This document shows, piece by piece, positions 25,202 through 34,838 of a DNA stretch of 64,000 nt (position 1 is the stretch's first letter; each line of letters begins with the position of its first letter). The translations under genes and the position numbers were made by a program. Source of the stretch: Pseudomonas floridensis (lineage in GTDB: Bacteria > Pseudomonadota > Gammaproteobacteria > Pseudomonadales > Pseudomonadaceae); assembly GCF_002087235.1 (NCBI RefSeq), contig NZ_MUIO01000011.1, positions 1-64,000 on the forward strand, written 5' to 3'. The notes beneath the pieces were generated by a model, which did no database searches, was not told the origin of the DNA, and saw only the letters and a list, made by a program, of their open reading frames with translations.

Positions 25202-26377
25202 ATGGAGCAACATTGTGAAGTGGCGGTTATCGGCCTTGGCGCGATGGGTGCGGCGACGCTGTATCAATTGGCCAGAGAAGGCGTGGACGTGCTGGGTGTC
25301 GATCGCCACGCCCCGCCCCACACGCAGGGCTCCAGCCATGGCGACACGCGCATCACGCGGCTGTCCGTCGGTGAAGGTCCGCAATACCTGCCGCTGGTTC
25401 GCGACTCGCATCGCATCTGGCGCGAACTGGAAGCACTGTCCGGCGAGTCGCTGTTCGAACAATGCGGCGTGCTGGTGATGACCTCCAGCCCGGATTACAG
25501 CCCTGAAGACAGCGACGATTTCACCCACACGACCATCGCGCTGGCCCGTGCGTATGGCGTGCGGCATGAGGTGCTGACCGCCAATACCATTCGCGAGCGG
25601 TTCGCGCAGTTCAGCCCGGTGCTCGATACTGCCATTGGTTACTTTGAGCCGGAAGGCGGATTTGTAAGGCCCGAGCGCTGCATAGCCACACAGCTCGATC
25701 TGGCAAGAAAACTGGGCGCGCGGATACGCACCAACGAGACCGTGACTGACTTGCAGGCTCATGGCGAACAAGTGCGGATCACCACCGACGATGGCTCGAT
25801 CATCGCCAACAAAGTCATTGTCAGTGCAGGCATGTGGTCAGCCGATCTGCTGGGCGAACCCTTCAGCGACTTGCTGCGAGTCTGTCGTCAGAAGCTGTTC
25901 TGGTTCGAGTTGGACGAAGACGCCAGGTTTGCGTCGGTTTCGCCCACCTTCATCCTGAGCCACGGGCCGGGTGAGGAAGACGTCAATTACGGTTTCCCAC
26001 CGTTGCCCGGCGAAGGCAGCATGAAGATCGCCACCGAGCAATATCGACAAGCGTCGCTGGCCAATGAGCTGGATCGGACGATCAGCACTCAGGAAGCGCA
26101 AGAGATGTTTCAAACTCAAGTGCGTGGCCGGATCGCAGGCCTCAGAGCCAATGTCGTCAAGTCATCGGTCTGCGCCTATACCGTGACTCCGGATTACCAT
26201 TTCATCATCGACGACCATCCACGCCTGAAAAACGTGACGGTCGTCTCGGCCTGTTCGGGGCACGGCTTCAAACACTCGGCCGGGTTGGGCCTGGCATTGG
26301 CGCAACGCTGCCTGCATGGCAAAAGCGACGTGGACCTGTCGGCATTTTCGCTAAAGCGCTTTGCCGAGCAGCTGTGA
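25202..26377 (+). CDS. solA: N-methyl-amino-acid oxidase, N-methyltryptophan/sarcosine oxidase family
   Basis: The protein has 391 residues from the ATG at 25202, which starts just before the FAD-binding strand AVIGLGAMGAATLYQLA (GxGxxG). The conserved HGDTRIT motif near residue 60 is present. Cys324, in SVCAYTVTPD, matches the position where monomeric sarcosine oxidase and N-methyltryptophan oxidase attach FAD covalently. The enzyme oxidatively demethylates secondary amino acids, giving formaldehyde and hydrogen peroxide. The exact substrate cannot be fixed from the sequence; the symbol follows the closest family. It is convergent with aprF. Confidence 0.85.
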   Translation: MEQHCEVAVIGLGAMGAATLYQLAREGVDVLGVDRHAPPHTQGSSHGDTRITRLSVGEGPQYLPLVRDSHRIWRELEALSGESLFEQCGVLVMTSSPDYSPEDSDDFTHTTIALARAYGVRHEVLTANTIRERFAQFSPVLDTAIGYFEPEGGFVRPERCIATQLDLARKLGARIRTNETVTDLQAHGEQVRITTDDGSIIANKVIVSAGMWSADLLGEPFSDLLRVCRQKLFWFELDEDARFASVSPTFILSHGPGEEDVNYGFPPLPGEGSMKIATEQYRQASLANELDRTISTQEAQEMFQTQVRGRIAGLRANVVKSSVCAYTVTPDYHFIIDDHPRLKNVTVVSACSGHGFKHSAGLGLALAQRCLHGKSDVDLSAFSLKRFAEQL

Positions 26378-26420
26378 CCAGACCCAGGACCTATGTTCGC
26401 CGCCCGAGACTGCCCGTCCA

Positions 26421-27770
26421 TCAACGCGCTTTTACAAATGCATCGTCGACACGGGCAAGGTCGGTGTCACGCAAGGTGCCCGCGTGATAGTGCAGCTTGA
26501 TCCAGGCCATCAGGTAGTCGTAGCGCGCCTTCGCCAGGTCGCGGCGCGTGCTGTAAAGCTGCTGTTCGGCATTGAGGGCATCGAGATTGATGCGCTCACC
26601 GCCCAGAATGCTCTGACGTGTCGACTCGACCAGTGCCTGCGCGGACACCAGCGCTTTCTGATAAGCGCGCAGCTTGCCCAGACCTGAGGCACAGGCATTG
26701 AACTGACGTCGCAACTCGATCAGGGTTTCCCGAGTCTTGCCTTCCAGTTCGTACTCGGCCTGCTCTCTGACGCTGTTGGCCTGGCGAACCGAGGCGCTGG
26801 TGCCGCCGCCGGCATACAACGGCAGGCTAAGCTCGATACCCACGGTATTGGTGTCGTAGCGCTGGTTGTAGGTGTTACCGCTATCGGACTCGTTCTGCCG
26901 GATACTCGCGTACGCATTGACCCTGGGCAGGTGGCCAGCACGATTGCGCTCCACCTCGTAACGCGCCACTTCCAGCGCCTGGCGCTGAGAGGCGAGCACA
27001 GGGCTGTTGGCCATGGCCAGCGCGTGCCACTCGGTAAAACTCGACGGCTCCAGAACCATGGCCTGGAAGCCGTCTCTCAGCGGTTCAAGCTGCTCAATGG
27101 CGACGGTAGGCTCACTGAGCAACGCACCGAGCTCGCGCAACGCGACATCCTGTTCGTCGCGGGCTTCGATTTGCTCGGCAATGGCCAGTTCGTTGCGTGA
27201 TTCGGCTTCGAGAATGTCGGTGCGGGTGCCCTCGCCTTGCCAGAACATCTGTCGGTTCTGCTCGAACTGCCGCTCGAAGGCCTGCTGTTTGGCCTGGGCA
27301 ATATTGATCTGGTCCTGGGCGAACAACGCTTGCGTATACGCCGTCAGGACCCGAACCAGCAACTCCTGACTTTTGCTGCGAAAGGTTTCGTCGGCGAACA
27401 AGGCCTGGGCAACGCCCTTGCGATAGCTGGCGTAGGCTTCGTAATCCAGCAAGGGTTGCTGAATCACCAGACTGGAACCGAAGCTGTTGTAATGACGGTG
27501 ATCGGTGGTGTCTTCACGCCCGCCCTTCAACGTGGCCTTTGAATCGTTGCGGCCTTTGTTGTAGTTGTACGAGACCTTCGGCAACAGACCTGCACGGCCG
27601 ATGGCGCGATTCTCCAGCCCCGCGTCACGCTCCTTGAGCGCCCCGAGGAACACCGGATCGTTGCGCAGCGCCTGTTCATAGACCTGAAACGGTCCCATGG
27701 CATGGCTGGCGGAAGACGCACAGAGCAACAGGGCTGCCAGCGCGACAGCCTTTGGGGTTAACTGGATCAT
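26421..27770 (-). CDS. aprF: Type I secretion outer-membrane channel, TolC family (AprF)
   Basis: The 449-residue protein has a signal peptide (about 1-25, AVALAALLLCASSASHA) and the two-repeat helical pattern of TolC proteins. It includes RAGLLPKVSYNYNKG near the start and ERINLDALNAEQQLYSTRRDL near the end. It provides the outer-membrane duct for AprA export with AprD and AprE. One base separates it from the aprE stop codon. Confidence 0.93.
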   Translation of the reverse strand: MIQLTPKAVALAALLLCASSASHAMGPFQVYEQALRNDPVFLGALKERDAGLENRAIGRAGLLPKVSYNYNKGRNDSKATLKGGREDTTDHRHYNSFGSSLVIQQPLLDYEAYASYRKGVAQALFADETFRSKSQELLVRVLTAYTQALFAQDQINIAQAKQQAFERQFEQNRQMFWQGEGTRTDILEAESRNELAIAEQIEARDEQDVALRELGALLSEPTVAIEQLEPLRDGFQAMVLEPSSFTEWHALAMANSPVLASQRQALEVARYEVERNRAGHLPRVNAYASIRQNESDSGNTYNQRYDTNTVGIELSLPLYAGGGTSASVRQANSVREQAEYELEGKTRETLIELRRQFNACASGLGKLRAYQKALVSAQALVESTRQSILGGERINLDALNAEQQLYSTRRDLAKARYDYLMAWIKLHYHAGTLRDTDLARVDDAFVKAR

Positions 27771-27771
27771 C

Positions 27772-29109
27772 CTATTCCTCGGTCAACGCGGAGCCGGCAC
27801 GATCCAGCAAAGGTTTGAACAGATAATTGAGCAGCGAGCGCTCACCGGTGCGAACGAACATTTCTGCGGGCATGCCCGGCTTGATCACCAGACCGTTGAG
27901 CCTCTCCATGACCGCATCGCTTACCGAGGTACGCAACACGTAATAAGGCTGGCCGGTTTTTTCGTCTTCCATCTGGTCGGCCGAGATCAGGCTCACTTCG
28001 CCGCTGACCCGTGGCGTACGGCTTTGATTGAACGCCGTGAACAAAATATCCACGGGCAGATGACTGCCGACCTTGTCGATCAGGTTGACCGGCAGACGCC
28101 CTTCAACTTCCAGCCGAGTGCCCTGCGGGACGACCTCCAGCAGCGTTTGCCCGGCGCGCACCACCGCCCCTTCAGTGTGGACGCCAAGGTTCACCGCAAT
28201 CCCGTCGGCAGGCGCAAGAATTTCGCTGTGTTGCAGGCTGAAGCCGGCCGACGCCAGTTGTTGCTCCAGGGTCAGGGTTTTTACCTGCGCATCGGCCCAC
28301 TGGGTGCGCACCTCTTTCTGGTATTCCTCGCGCTGCTGCTGCAAACGCAGGCGTGATTCGATGATGCCCTGCTCAATCCGCCCGGTTTCTCCCGCGTTCT
28401 GCGCCAGTTCCTGCTGGACCTGGGACAACTGACGCTCGTATTCGAGGAGGCGGTTGCGCGGAATGAATCCATTCTGGGCCAGCGGCTGGAGGTTGCTCAG
28501 TTGCTGGCGCAGCGAATCTGCCTGCGCCAGGAGATCGGAGCGCGCCCGGCGCGTGCCGGCCAATTGCGCACCGGCACCTTCGATACTGGCCTGCAGGCCG
28601 GCCTGTTCACGGGCCAGCGCCTGACGACGGCTGCTGAACAACTGCCGCTGCCCTTCAAGCACCATGGCCAGCCGAGGATCGGGATTCTGCCCATGCCCGG
28701 CGGCGATCAGTTCGGCAGGAAATTTCACTTCATTCAGGTTGTCGCGCTCGCTCTGCCAACGGGCCAGACTCGCCCACGCCATGCGGTACTGGGCGCGCAG
28801 TGACTGTACATCGGCCTCAACCTGAGTCTGATCGAGGCGGAACAGCGGCTCACCTTCTTTGACCGCCTGGCCTTCACTGACCAGAATCTTGCTAACCACC
28901 CCGCCGTCCAGCGACTGCACGGCCTTGCGCTTGCCCGACACCACCACCGTGCCCTGCACGGCAATACCCTGATCCAGCGGTGCCAGGCTTGCCCACAGAA
29001 AAAAACTGCCCGCGCCTACCAGTGTCAGCACCCAACCGGCACGCGTAAAAAACTGCACGCCACGCGCCTTGCCCGGAACGGCGTAATCCTTATCGAGTGG
29101 GCTGCTCAT
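27772..29109 (-). CDS. aprE: Type I secretion membrane fusion protein (AprE)
   Basis: The protein has 445 residues from the ATG at 29109, which overlaps the aprD stop by 4 bases; the frame upstream of it runs through aprD. One membrane helix lies near residues 22-42 ([21 protein letters not shown]). A lipoyl-like half motif, a long coiled-coil hairpin (about 95-290) and a second beta domain follow ([19 protein letters not shown]). It is an HlyD-type adaptor joining AprD to AprF. Confidence 0.94.
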   Translation of the reverse strand: MSSPLDKDYAVPGKARGVQFFTRAGWVLTLVGAGSFFLWASLAPLDQGIAVQGTVVVSGKRKAVQSLDGGVVSKILVSEGQAVKEGEPLFRLDQTQVEADVQSLRAQYRMAWASLARWQSERDNLNEVKFPAELIAAGHGQNPDPRLAMVLEGQRQLFSSRRQALAREQAGLQASIEGAGAQLAGTRRARSDLLAQADSLRQQLSNLQPLAQNGFIPRNRLLEYERQLSQVQQELAQNAGETGRIEQGIIESRLRLQQQREEYQKEVRTQWADAQVKTLTLEQQLASAGFSLQHSEILAPADGIAVNLGVHTEGAVVRAGQTLLEVVPQGTRLEVEGRLPVNLIDKVGSHLPVDILFTAFNQSRTPRVSGEVSLISADQMEDEKTGQPYYVLRTSVSDAVMERLNGLVIKPGMPAEMFVRTGERSLLNYLFKPLLDRAGSALTEE

Positions 29110-30914
29110 ACTTCTGACTGCCTGTTCTGGGTGCCGTACTGACGGCTCATGGAAAGCCCGACCGCCGAACGCGGTTGCGGTTGCGGTTGCGGTTGCGGTT
29201 GCGGTTGCACGGAGGGTTGCGTCTGGGAAGACTGGCCGGACAAGGCTTGCAGCACCTGGGCGGTAGGTCCGAACGCCTGCATGCGCCCCTCGCTCAGCAC
29301 CAGCAACTGATCGGTCTGAGACAGCGACGGCGTCCGGTGCGTGACCAGCACTACCGTGCAACCACGCGCCTTGAGTTCGCCAATCGCGCGGGTCAGCGCG
29401 GCTTCGCCCGCCGTGTCCAGATTGGAGTTGGGCTCGTCGAGCACCACCAGTTTCGGTTCACCATAGAGGGCTCGCGCCAGCGCAACCCGTTGCTTCTGGC
29501 CACCGGAAAGGCCGCTGCCGTCGTCACCCAGTCGCGTGTCGTAACCTTGCGGCAGGCGCAGGATCAGTTCGTGCACGCCCGCCAGCTGTGCCGCAGTGAC
29601 CACCGCGCCTGCATCGCCGTCACGAAAACGCGCAATGTTCTGCGCCACGGTGCCGCCGAACAACTCAATGTCCTGCGGCAGATAACCGATGTGGATACCC
29701 AGCGCTTCGCGGTCCAGCCGGTGCATGTCCGCACCGTCAAGACGGACTTTGCCGCCCAGCACGGGCCAGATACCGATCAACACCCGCGCAAGGGTCGATT
29801 TGCCGGAACCCGATGCACCCAGCACGCCGAGCACTTCTCCTGCCTTCAGTTGAAAGCTGACCTGATGCAATGTGGGCACGCCCGCGCCCGGCGGCGCAGC
29901 GCTGACCTGCTCAAGGCCGACTTGCCCACGCGGCGTTGGTAACGCCATGCGCTCTGCAGGTTCGGCGTAAGTCTTGAGCAATTGATCGAGACGTCCATAG
30001 GCCAGACGCGCCGAACTCCACTGTTTCCACACGGCAATCAACTGGTCGATGGGACTCAATACCCGGCCCATCAGGATCGAACCCGCGATCATCATGCCTG
30101 CGGTCATTTCACCACGAATGACCAGCAGCGCGCCCAGCCCGAGCACCAGCGATTGCAGGCACAGGCGCAGCGCCTTACTGATCGAACTGATCACTGCGCC
30201 CGTGTCACTGGCGTCGTTTTGCCGGGCCAGAAAACGCCCGTGCACGTCAAACCAGCGCCGACGCAGTGCATCGAGCATGCCCATCGCCTGAATGGCCTCG
30301 GCCTGCTGTAAATGACGAGTCGCCAGTTGTGAGGACTGTTGTGAAAAACCGCTGGCCTCGCCCAACGGCTTGCGAGTCAGCCATTCGTTCAGACAGGCCA
30401 GCAGCACCAGCAGCGCAGCGCCTGCCGTAGCCAGCAGTCCCAACCACGGATTGAACAGGAAGATCACCGCCAGGTAGATCGGGAACCAGGGCGCATCGAA
30501 AAACGCAAACAAGGCTGGCCCGGTGAGAAACTGGCGGATGAACGTCAGGTCACCCAGGGCCTGACCCGCCTGCCGTTGCCCGGCATGCAGGTTGCTCTCG
30601 AAAGCGGCCTGATAGACGCGCAGGTTGAAACGTCGCTCAAGTTCACTGCCGATCCGAATCACCACGAAACTGCGAATCATCTCCAGCAGGCCAATGAAGG
30701 CAAAAAAGCCAACGACCATTAGCGTGAGCATCACCAGCGTGGTCTGGTTTTGCGAGGTGAGTACACGGTCATAAACCTGCAGCATGTAAATGGATGGGGC
30801 CAGCATCAACACGTTGATCAGGGCGGTGAAACAACCAACGCTGATCAGCGCGCGCTTATAGTGCGCCAGGGCTTTATACAAAGGGGGGTGGGCACCCAAA
30901 GGCAACGCACTCAT
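29106..30914 (-). CDS. aprD: Type I secretion ABC transporter ATPase/permease (AprD)
   Basis: The protein has 602 residues from the ATG at 30914, with AAGGAAG upstream. A membrane domain covers about 20-300. A nucleotide-binding domain has Walker A GASGSGKS (365-372), the signature [15 protein letters not shown], Walker [14 protein letters not shown] and the switch LVTHRTPS. It drives one-step export of RTX protease AprA from the cytoplasm. The C-terminal tail carries a Pro-Gln dipeptide tract encoded by a hexanucleotide repeat (29171-29206). It lies 83 bases after inh in the aprA-inh-aprDEF order known from fluorescent pseudomonads. Confidence 0.95.
   Translation of the reverse strand: MSALPLGAHPPLYKALAHYKRALISVGCFTALINVLMLAPSIYMLQVYDRVLTSQNQTTLVMLTLMVVGFFAFIGLLEMIRSFVVIRIGSELERRFNLRVYQAAFESNLHAGQRQAGQALGDLTFIRQFLTGPALFAFFDAPWFPIYLAVIFLFNPWLGLLATAGAALLVLLACLNEWLTRKPLGEASGFSQQSSQLATRHLQQAEAIQAMGMLDALRRRWFDVHGRFLARQNDASDTGAVISSISKALRLCLQSLVLGLGALLVIRGEMTAGMMIAGSILMGRVLSPIDQLIAVWKQWSSARLAYGRLDQLLKTYAEPAERMALPTPRGQVGLEQVSAAPPGAGVPTLHQVSFQLKAGEVLGVLGASGSGKSTLARVLIGIWPVLGGKVRLDGADMHRLDREALGIHIGYLPQDIELFGGTVAQNIARFRDGDAGAVVTAAQLAGVHELILRLPQGYDTRLGDDGSGLSGGQKQRVALARALYGEPKLVVLDEPNSNLDTAGEAALTRAIGELKARGCTVVLVTHRTPSLSQTDQLLVLSEGRMQAFGPTAQVLQALSGQSSQTQPSVQPQPQPQPQPQPRSAVGLSMSRQYGTQNRQSEV
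29171..29206. repeat. Hexanucleotide tandem repeat, six copies of GCGGTT
   Basis: Six exact copies of GCGGTT on the plus strand encode alternating Pro-Gln in the AprD C-terminal tail. Because the unit is 6 bases, gain or loss of copies keeps the frame. Confidence 0.9.
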
Positions 30915-30997
30915 GGTTCTTCCTTGAAGGCAGCATCTGCCGCCGGGTGACATCCGTGGGGATTCAATGTGTTACGAAGGGGGATACGACGCGACAA

Positions 30998-31381
30998 TTA
31001 CTCAGCGACGCGCTCCAGATTCAGCAGTTCGCCACCGGGCAGACGTGCCTGATAATGCTGGCTTCCAAGATGATTGAAATGAACCAGGCCAGAGCCTTCC
31101 TTGCCGGTGAACGCCAGGCCATCGGGCGTTGGAAACCATCCCGTGGGCGTTTCATTCAGCCAGCGTGCCGCGCAAGCCGGATCGCCTCCCAACTGCGGGT
31201 TGTCGGTGCTGAGGTGCAACTCGCACGCTTCGCCAGGTTGGGCCTGCATGAACAGTCGCCATTTTCCGCTCAGCTCTGCGGGGCTGGGTAACTTCAAACT
31301 TGTGGCCATACCGACTCCAGAAATCCCCGTCGACAGCACCAGCGCTGCCGTTATGTTTCGAAAAAAATGATAGGTGTTCAT
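30998..31381 (-). CDS. inh: Periplasmic alkaline protease inhibitor (Inh/AprI family)
   Basis: The protein has 127 residues from the ATG at 31381. An upstream ATG at 31402 lies inside a 12-bp hairpin stem and is less likely. A signal peptide ends near VGMA (about residue 26). The mature domain starts SLKLPSPAELSGKWRL and has the two cysteines that form the Inh disulfide (CELHL and DPACAARW), 18 residues apart. Inh-family proteins bind the serralysin active site with their N-terminal trunk and protect the periplasm. It lies between aprA and aprD. Confidence 0.9.
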   Translation of the reverse strand: MNTYHFFRNITAALVLSTGISGVGMATSLKLPSPAELSGKWRLFMQAQPGEACELHLSTDNPQLGGDPACAARWLNETPTGWFPTPDGLAFTGKEGSGLVHFNHLGSQHYQARLPGGELLNLERVAE

Positions 31382-31400
31382 CGTGGGTGCGTTCCGGAAC

Positions 31401-31427
31401 ATGGACGGCTCAGACTGAGCCGTCCAT
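31401..31427 (-). terminator. Hairpin between aprA and inh
   Basis: A perfect 12-bp stem, ATGGACGGCTCA / TGAGCCGTCCAT, has a 3-base loop and lies 12 bases after the aprA stop. There is no long T-run, so partial termination or 3'-end protection of the aprA message is likely. A small palindrome GTTCCGGAAC (31391-31400) adjoins it. Confidence 0.6.
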
Positions 31428-31439
31428 GAGTGCTACGGG

Positions 31440-32879
31440 TTAAACCACGATATCCGTGGCGAGTGCCTGGCCAACGGTACCCACCAGGAAGTCAGCCACG
31501 CCTTGACCGGTGAAGTCGATGGCAAGGCTGCCCAGGTTGGTGCTCTGGCTATAGTTCAGGATCGCTTCGCCGGCATGACCGCTGAAGGCGTTGACGAACT
31601 GCAGCGAAGTCAGCGCCGAGATGGCCGACACGTCGATCTTGTCCTGACCTTTGGTAAAGTCACGGATCGTGTCTTGGGCTGCACGGTTGGAGTCGGAGCT
31701 GGCACCGAACACGAAAATGTCCGCACCCGCGCCGCCGGTCAGCGAGTCGGCACCGCCGCCACCGTAGATGATGTCGTTGCCGGCACCGCCTTTCAGGTCG
31801 TTGGCCGCAGCATTACCTACCAGCAGATCGTTGCCCGAACCACCGATGGCGTTTTCCACCAGCACGCCTTTGGCAATGGAAACGTTACCCACCATGCCAC
31901 CCACGTCCGAGAACGAAGCCTCGTTGAGGTTGATTTTCTGGTTCTGGGTAAAGCCGGAGAAATCCAGCGTGTCCTTGCCACCACCGTCCCACACCGCGAA
32001 CACCACCTTGGACGCGGCGGACGTTGCGCTGTAGAAATCACGCCCTGCGGTGGAGTTGAAACCGTACACCGTGTCACCGGCGCGGGTGCTCATGTTCGCA
32101 CCGTAGAGTTGCTGTATGGCAGCAATGTCATCCACCAGCGGTGCCGATGAATAAACCGGCGTGCCACCTTTGACGAAGTTCTGGTCGGTATTGGACTCAC
32201 TCCAGTAACTCATGACGCTGTAACCACGCGTGTCTTCCGCGTAGCTGACATCGTTGTAAGTCGGGTTGCCTTCGCCGGCGTTGTAATCGCCAGGGTGAGA
32301 CAGGCCCAGGGAGTGGCCGATTTCATGGGTCAGAGTCTGACGGCCGTAGTTGCCGTTGTCAGGGGTCAGGTTGACGGTGTACGAGTTGTTGGTCAGGTAC
32401 CAGGATTGACCGTCATAACGGCTGTTGCCGCTTGGGAGGTAGGCAAATGCCGCACCGCCACTGCTGCCGTCGCTGTAGTTGCCGAAGGTCATGTGCCCGT
32501 CGCCGCCGGACGCCGCCTGCGTGAAAGTAACCTTGGCGACGTCTGCCCAGGATTGCATCGACAGCACAGCTTGAGCTTTCTGCTGTGTGTTGAAGGCGCT
32601 GAACGTTCCCAGTGAGGTGTCGAACCCGGAAGGTCGGGCTGTCAGGAACGTATAGGTGAGATTGATGGTGCCGTTGCCGTCGCGATCAGCCCATGCAGCG
32701 TTGTCGCGCAGGATGTAATCAGCGGCTTGATCGACCGAATACGAAGGTTTGCCATTGATCGTGAGGTTGCCACCGCGATCGTAAGTATGGATGAACGTAT
32801 CGATCTGGTTGAACGCTGTGCTTCCGGTCGCAGCCAGTTGAATGGCTGAGAGCGCGGCATTTTCTTTCACTTTCGACAT
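31440..32879 (-). CDS. aprA: Serralysin-family alkaline metalloprotease (AprA)
   Basis: This 479-residue secreted zinc protease has no Sec signal. The zinc site is [11 protein letters not shown] (185-195) and the Met-turn is SVMSYW (Met223, Tyr225). RTX calcium-binding repeats of the form GGxGxDxxx lie at about 343-390 ([20 protein letters not shown]). The C-terminus ends DIVV, matching the hydrophobic, Asp-preceded export signal of serralysins. Export is by AprDEF and inhibition by Inh, both encoded downstream. In pseudomonads it degrades host proteins. The ribosome site AAGGAAG precedes the ATG. Confidence 0.97.
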   Translation of the reverse strand: MSKVKENAALSAIQLAATGSTAFNQIDTFIHTYDRGGNLTINGKPSYSVDQAADYILRDNAAWADRDGNGTINLTYTFLTARPSGFDTSLGTFSAFNTQQKAQAVLSMQSWADVAKVTFTQAASGGDGHMTFGNYSDGSSGGAAFAYLPSGNSRYDGQSWYLTNNSYTVNLTPDNGNYGRQTLTHEIGHSLGLSHPGDYNAGEGNPTYNDVSYAEDTRGYSVMSYWSESNTDQNFVKGGTPVYSSAPLVDDIAAIQQLYGANMSTRAGDTVYGFNSTAGRDFYSATSAASKVVFAVWDGGGKDTLDFSGFTQNQKINLNEASFSDVGGMVGNVSIAKGVLVENAIGGSGNDLLVGNAAANDLKGGAGNDIIYGGGGADSLTGGAGADIFVFGASSDSNRAAQDTIRDFTKGQDKIDVSAISALTSLQFVNAFSGHAGEAILNYSQSTNLGSLAIDFTGQGVADFLVGTVGQALATDIVV

Positions 32880-33132
32880 GTCACTTCCTTGTCTACAAAT
32901 GGAACAGCTTGGTGCGACAGCCTCCCTCGGTTAGCGAGAGAGTCCTGTCACTCGCCTTTGAAGCGTAAGCAAACTGACACATTTGGAAATCCTGTGTCTA
33001 TGCCTCGACGACGAAGAAAATCGGGCAAAGCAGGAAAATGCCTACAGGCATTGGGGAATAACCTGATAATTATTTTAGTGATACCTCACTGCGTCATAAG
33101 CGCCTGAATGGCTTGTAACAATCCTGATAAGT

Positions 33133-33170
33133 ATGACCGATCAGTCATGGTTTTTATGACTGTTCAGTCA
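33133..33170. promoter_or_regulatory. Tandem TetR-type operators upstream of aprA
   Basis: ATGACCGATCAGTCAT (33133-33148) and TGACTGTTCAGTCA (33157-33170) are near-perfect palindromes with the same ATGAC-x-G / C-x-GTCAT arms. Their centres are 23 bases apart. They match the candidate operator ahead of the tetR gene at 20091-20106. No regulator gene adjoins them here. They lie about 250-290 bases before the aprA start. Confidence 0.55.
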
Positions 33171-33272
33171 GCTATTTTTGAGAGAGGTAGTACGTTGATT
33201 TGCGATCAGCCTGGCGGGGTGGGCGGGAGACTGTCAGGTGCGGCGATCTGGCCTCTTACCTCACCAATACGC

Positions 33273-33298
33273 AAACGCCCCGACAAGTCGGGGCGTTT
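33273..33298. terminator. Terminator downstream of yccA
   Basis: A perfect 12-bp stem AAACGCCCCGAC / GTCGGGGCGTTT has a 2-base loop, 58 bases after the yccA stop. A/T tracts on both sides make it potentially bidirectional. Confidence 0.8.
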
Positions 33299-33355
33299 GT
33301 TTAACACGTTGCACACCTGATGTTCATTTGATGTTCAGTCAGGGGTGAAGCGTTA

Positions 33356-34027
33356 TCAGTCATCGCGGCTCATGATGCCGAAGATCTGCAACAGGCTGAT
33401 GAACAGGTTGTAGATCGAAACGTACAGGCTGACGGTTGCCATGATGTAGTTACGCTCGCCACCGTGAATGATCGCGCTGGTCTGAAACAGGATGCAGACC
33501 GACGAGAACAGCACGAAACCTGCGCTGATCGCCAGTTGCAGTCCGCTGATCTGGAAGAACAGGCTCGCCAGAACCGCAGCCAGCAGGACGAAGAAACCGG
33601 CGGTGATGAAACCACCCAGGAAGCTCATGTCCTTGCGAGTGATCAGTACGTACGCCGACAGACCACCAAACACCAGTGCCGTCATCGCGAATGCGGAGCT
33701 GACAACCTCGGCACCGCCCGCCATACCCAGATAACGGTTGAGGATCGGGCCCAGCAGGAATCCCATGAAACCTGTCAGGGCGAATGTGGAGACCAGACCC
33801 CAGACCGAGTCACGCAGCTTGTTGGTCAGGAAGAACAGGCCGTAGAAACCGATCAGCACCACGAAGATATTCGGGTAACCGACCCGCATCTGTTGCGCCA
33901 CGAACGCCATGACACCGCTGAACGCGAGGGTCAGGGCCAGAAGACCATACGTATTGCGCAGGACACGACTAACCTCTAGCTGGTCGGCCTGCATGCCGGT
34001 TTTAAGGGCGTAATCCTGTTCGCGCAT
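33356..34027 (-). CDS. yccA: Bax inhibitor-1 / YccA family inner-membrane protein
   Basis: The protein has 223 residues from the ATG at 34027, preceded by AAGGAG. Seven hydrophobic segments fill residues 25-220, with the BI-1 family pattern (for example FVGLLLGPILNRY-like motif seen as GFLLGPILNRYLG). In E. coli YccA is a substrate and modulator of the FtsH protease. Other BI-1 proteins leak calcium in a pH-dependent way. Which role applies here is not visible. It appears monocistronic, with a terminator downstream. Confidence 0.9.
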   Translation of the reverse strand: MREQDYALKTGMQADQLEVSRVLRNTYGLLALTLAFSGVMAFVAQQMRVGYPNIFVVLIGFYGLFFLTNKLRDSVWGLVSTFALTGFMGFLLGPILNRYLGMAGGAEVVSSAFAMTALVFGGLSAYVLITRKDMSFLGGFITAGFFVLLAAVLASLFFQISGLQLAISAGFVLFSSVCILFQTSAIIHGGERNYIMATVSLYVSIYNLFISLLQIFGIMSRDD

Positions 34028-34148
34028 CGCGAAACTCCTTACTGTTGAAATGTTGAGTTGCAAAGATCATAACAGAGGCGCTGCAACTGGCTAGTCAGAG
34101 AGTTTGACAGCTTGTTTCATTACGGTATTATGGCGCCCGCAACGAAGT

Positions 34149-34236
34149 GGAGGTATGGCCGAGTGGTTTAAGGCAGCAGTCTTGAAAACTGCCGACTGTA
34201 ACAGGTCCTAGAGTTCGAATCTCTATGCCTCCGCCA
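34149..34236 (+). tRNA. tRNA-Ser (anticodon TGA)
   Basis: An 88-base class II tRNA has acceptor stem GGAGGTA pairing with TGCCTCC (one G-T pair), an anticodon stem GCAGT/ACTGC with loop CTTGAAA and anticodon TGA at 34183-34185. It also has a variable arm, a T-loop GTTCGAATC, discriminator G and an encoded CCA end. Confidence 0.97.
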
Positions 34237-34249
34237 TATTCAGTAGCGC

Positions 34250-34273
34250 AAAGCCCTGATCCTTCAGGGCTTT
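34250..34273 (+). terminator. Terminator of tRNA-Ser
   Basis: A perfect 10-bp stem AAAGCCCTGA / TCAGGGCTTT with a 4-base loop lies 13 bases after the tRNA and is followed by T-rich sequence. Confidence 0.85.
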
Positions 34274-34444
34274 GTCGTTTCTGGGGTTTGGCAGCCATGC
34301 GGCTTGGCAGACCCGGCCACAGCAGCGCATCCGCGGGTCCCGCGCTGAATGGCTGCCCTCTTTACGTCATCCCGCAGCGTGCAAACTCACACCCCCGCCC
34401 CCGAATTCTTTATCATTGCGCATGTTTTGCCGGCAGAGCCAACC

Positions 34445-34837
34445 ATGAAATTCGCCATATCCCTTTTCTCCGCAGGCCATGCGCCCTCTTCCCGGCGTGC
34501 GCTGCTGTTTGCCAAGGCGGTGCTCGCGGGCGGACATGAGATCGTGCGGCTGTTCTTCTATCAGGACGGCGTACACAGTGCTTCGGCCAACGCGGTGACG
34601 CCTCAGGACGAACAGGACCTACCCGGTCAGTGGCGCGAATTCATCGTCGAGCATCAGCTTGACGGTGTGGTATGCATCGCTGCCGCCTTGCGCCGCGGGG
34701 TACTGAATCAGGAAGAAGCCGAGCGCTATCAACGCCCTTCGGCCAACCTGCTGCAACCGTGGGAACTATCAGGTCTGGGACAACTGCACGATGGTGTGCA
34801 ATCGGCAGACCGCCTGATCTGTTTCGGGGGACCGTGA
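34445..34837 (+). CDS. tusD: Sulfur-relay protein TusD
   Basis: The protein has 130 residues from the ATG at 34445. It belongs to the DsrE family, with the sulfur-carrying Cys77 in GVVCIAAALRRG at the position of the active cysteine of E. coli TusD. It accepts persulfide sulfur from TusA and passes it to TusE within a TusBCD heterohexamer, for 2-thiolation of tRNA wobble uridine by MnmA (mnmA is at 55657 in this window). It begins the tusDCB-tusE-ybiB operon. Confidence 0.94.
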   Translation: MKFAISLFSAGHAPSSRRALLFAKAVLAGGHEIVRLFFYQDGVHSASANAVTPQDEQDLPGQWREFIVEHQLDGVVCIAAALRRGVLNQEEAERYQRPSANLLQPWELSGLGQLHDGVQSADRLICFGGP

Positions 34838-34838
34838 A

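Larger units (their letters stand above)
32880..33355. other. Gene-free region between yccA and aprA, rich in palindromes
   Basis: These 476 bases hold the aprA leader and promoter. Visible elements are a 16-bp palindrome AATGCCTACAGGCATT (33037-33052), two TetR-type palindromes (33133-33170) and a terminator (33273-33298). A weak AT-rich TGATAATTATT element lies at 33062-33072. No credible gene is present. Confidence 0.6.

Noticed and set aside
29171..29206. CRISPR-like repeat
   Set aside because: The units are contiguous 6-base copies in a coding region without spacers. No CRISPR array or cas gene is seen in the window.
33108..33320. 70-codon frame over the TetR-type operators
   Set aside because: The palindromes and a terminator lie inside it, the sequence is not protein-like and there is no ribosome site.
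34149..34236. tRNA-Ser as an integration site for a genomic island
   Set aside because: No integrase, direct repeat of the tRNA end or foreign composition follows; the next genes are core tus genes.
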